Shown here: piece after piece, positions 53,138-53,226 of the stretch | Layout: each line of letters begins with the position of its first letter | Numbering within the stretch: the first letter of the stretch is position 1 | Origin: Hahella sp. | Lineage (GTDB): Bacteria > Pseudomonadota > Gammaproteobacteria > Pseudomonadales > Oleiphilaceae | Reading direction: 5' to 3' | Assembly: GCA_028280065.1 (NCBI GenBank) | Contig: JANQMN010000001.1 | Location: 1 to 53,226, forward strand | Length of the DNA: 53,226 bases | Program-made: the position numbers and the translations under genes | Notes under the pieces: generated by a model | The model's database searches: none | What the model was told of the DNA's origin: nothing | Seen by the model: the letters and a program-made list of their open reading frames with translations, nothing else

Positions 53138-53226
53138 AAAATCTGATCAATTCTAGTTTAGCGCATTGCCGGGAAGGAGGCCAACCAGCAAGCAGCGGCG
53201 TTGCGTAATGCCGCGATGACCTGCTT
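53138..53226. other. Right edge, no assignable gene
   Basis: The last 89 nt lie upstream of the lipoprotein gene. On the minus strand a 22-residue frame (ends ...FPAMR, stop at 53158-53160) runs off the edge and could be a gene's C-terminus, but it is too short to judge. Confidence 0.2.

Noticed and set aside
53158-53226. Minus-strand 22-codon frame at the right edge
   Set aside because: Too short to separate a gene tail from chance.
1-53226. tRNA, rRNA, CRISPR arrays, phage genes or intact transposases
   Set aside because: I looked for cloverleaf-type stems, regular spaced repeats and known gene signatures and saw none.

Overview
The window looks like chromosomal DNA of a free-living, probably aquatic, gammaproteobacterium (Pseudomonadales/Oceanospirillales-like). 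This rests on gene content only: a complete urease locus beside UrtABCDE, a PhoP/PhoQ-like pair, several cyclic-di-GMP enzymes, FIST and MCP sensors, and an AraC-regulated glycerol-3-phosphate/FGGY kinase operon. Genus cannot be fixed. I saw no rRNA, tRNA, CRISPR array, phage or intact transposase.

Left part (1-14.8 kb), nitrogen from urea. On the minus strand ureD-ureA-ureB-ureC-ureE-ureF-ureG runs leftwards, followed by pdxH and a diguanylate cyclase. Divergently, urtA-urtB-urtC-urtD-urtE encode a high-affinity urea ABC importer. A divergent PLP-dependent threonine dehydratase-like gene follows urtE almost without a gap. Import and hydrolysis of urea are thus encoded back to back around one shared control region (about 7.4-7.9 kb).

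14.8-24.7 kb: a FIST sensor and a PAS-GGDEF-EAL protein (minus), a zinc-ribbon membrane protein, a long-chain acyl-CoA ligase with a clear terminator, an orphan small protein, and a TetR-controlled lipid-type island (NAPE-PLD-like hydrolase and short-chain dehydrogenase facing TetR and an atypical amidohydrolase).

24.7-28.9 kb holds the most unusual locus: four minus-strand genes. They are a small protein with a domain I associate with contractile secretion systems; a 629-residue OmpA-like/peptidoglycan-binding/metzincin-like protein without signal peptide; an unknown protein; and an exported paralogue of the metzincin-like domain that has lost every zinc ligand, the catalytic Glu and the Met-turn. 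The last three are joined by ATGA overlaps. A delivered metalloprotease effector with partner proteins is a reasonable hypothesis, not shown.

29-43 kb: an MCP, a thioesterase and a Dabb protein, a 978-residue protein combining a gluzincin protease, a propeller and an outer-membrane barrel, a cupin, two GNAT enzymes, a quinone oxidoreductase, an O-methyltransferase, a PepSY/PhoP-like/PhoQ-like operon with two Bor-type lipoproteins, and an outer-membrane barrel.

43-53 kb: an AraC regulator divergent from a three-gene operon (alkyl-DHAP synthase-like flavoprotein, GlpD-like dehydrogenase, FGGY kinase), an HD-GYP phosphodiesterase, a striking 297-bp nested inverted-repeat element (50701-50997) flanked by TA at both ends, a solute-binding protein, and a transglutaminase-like/TPR lipoprotein.
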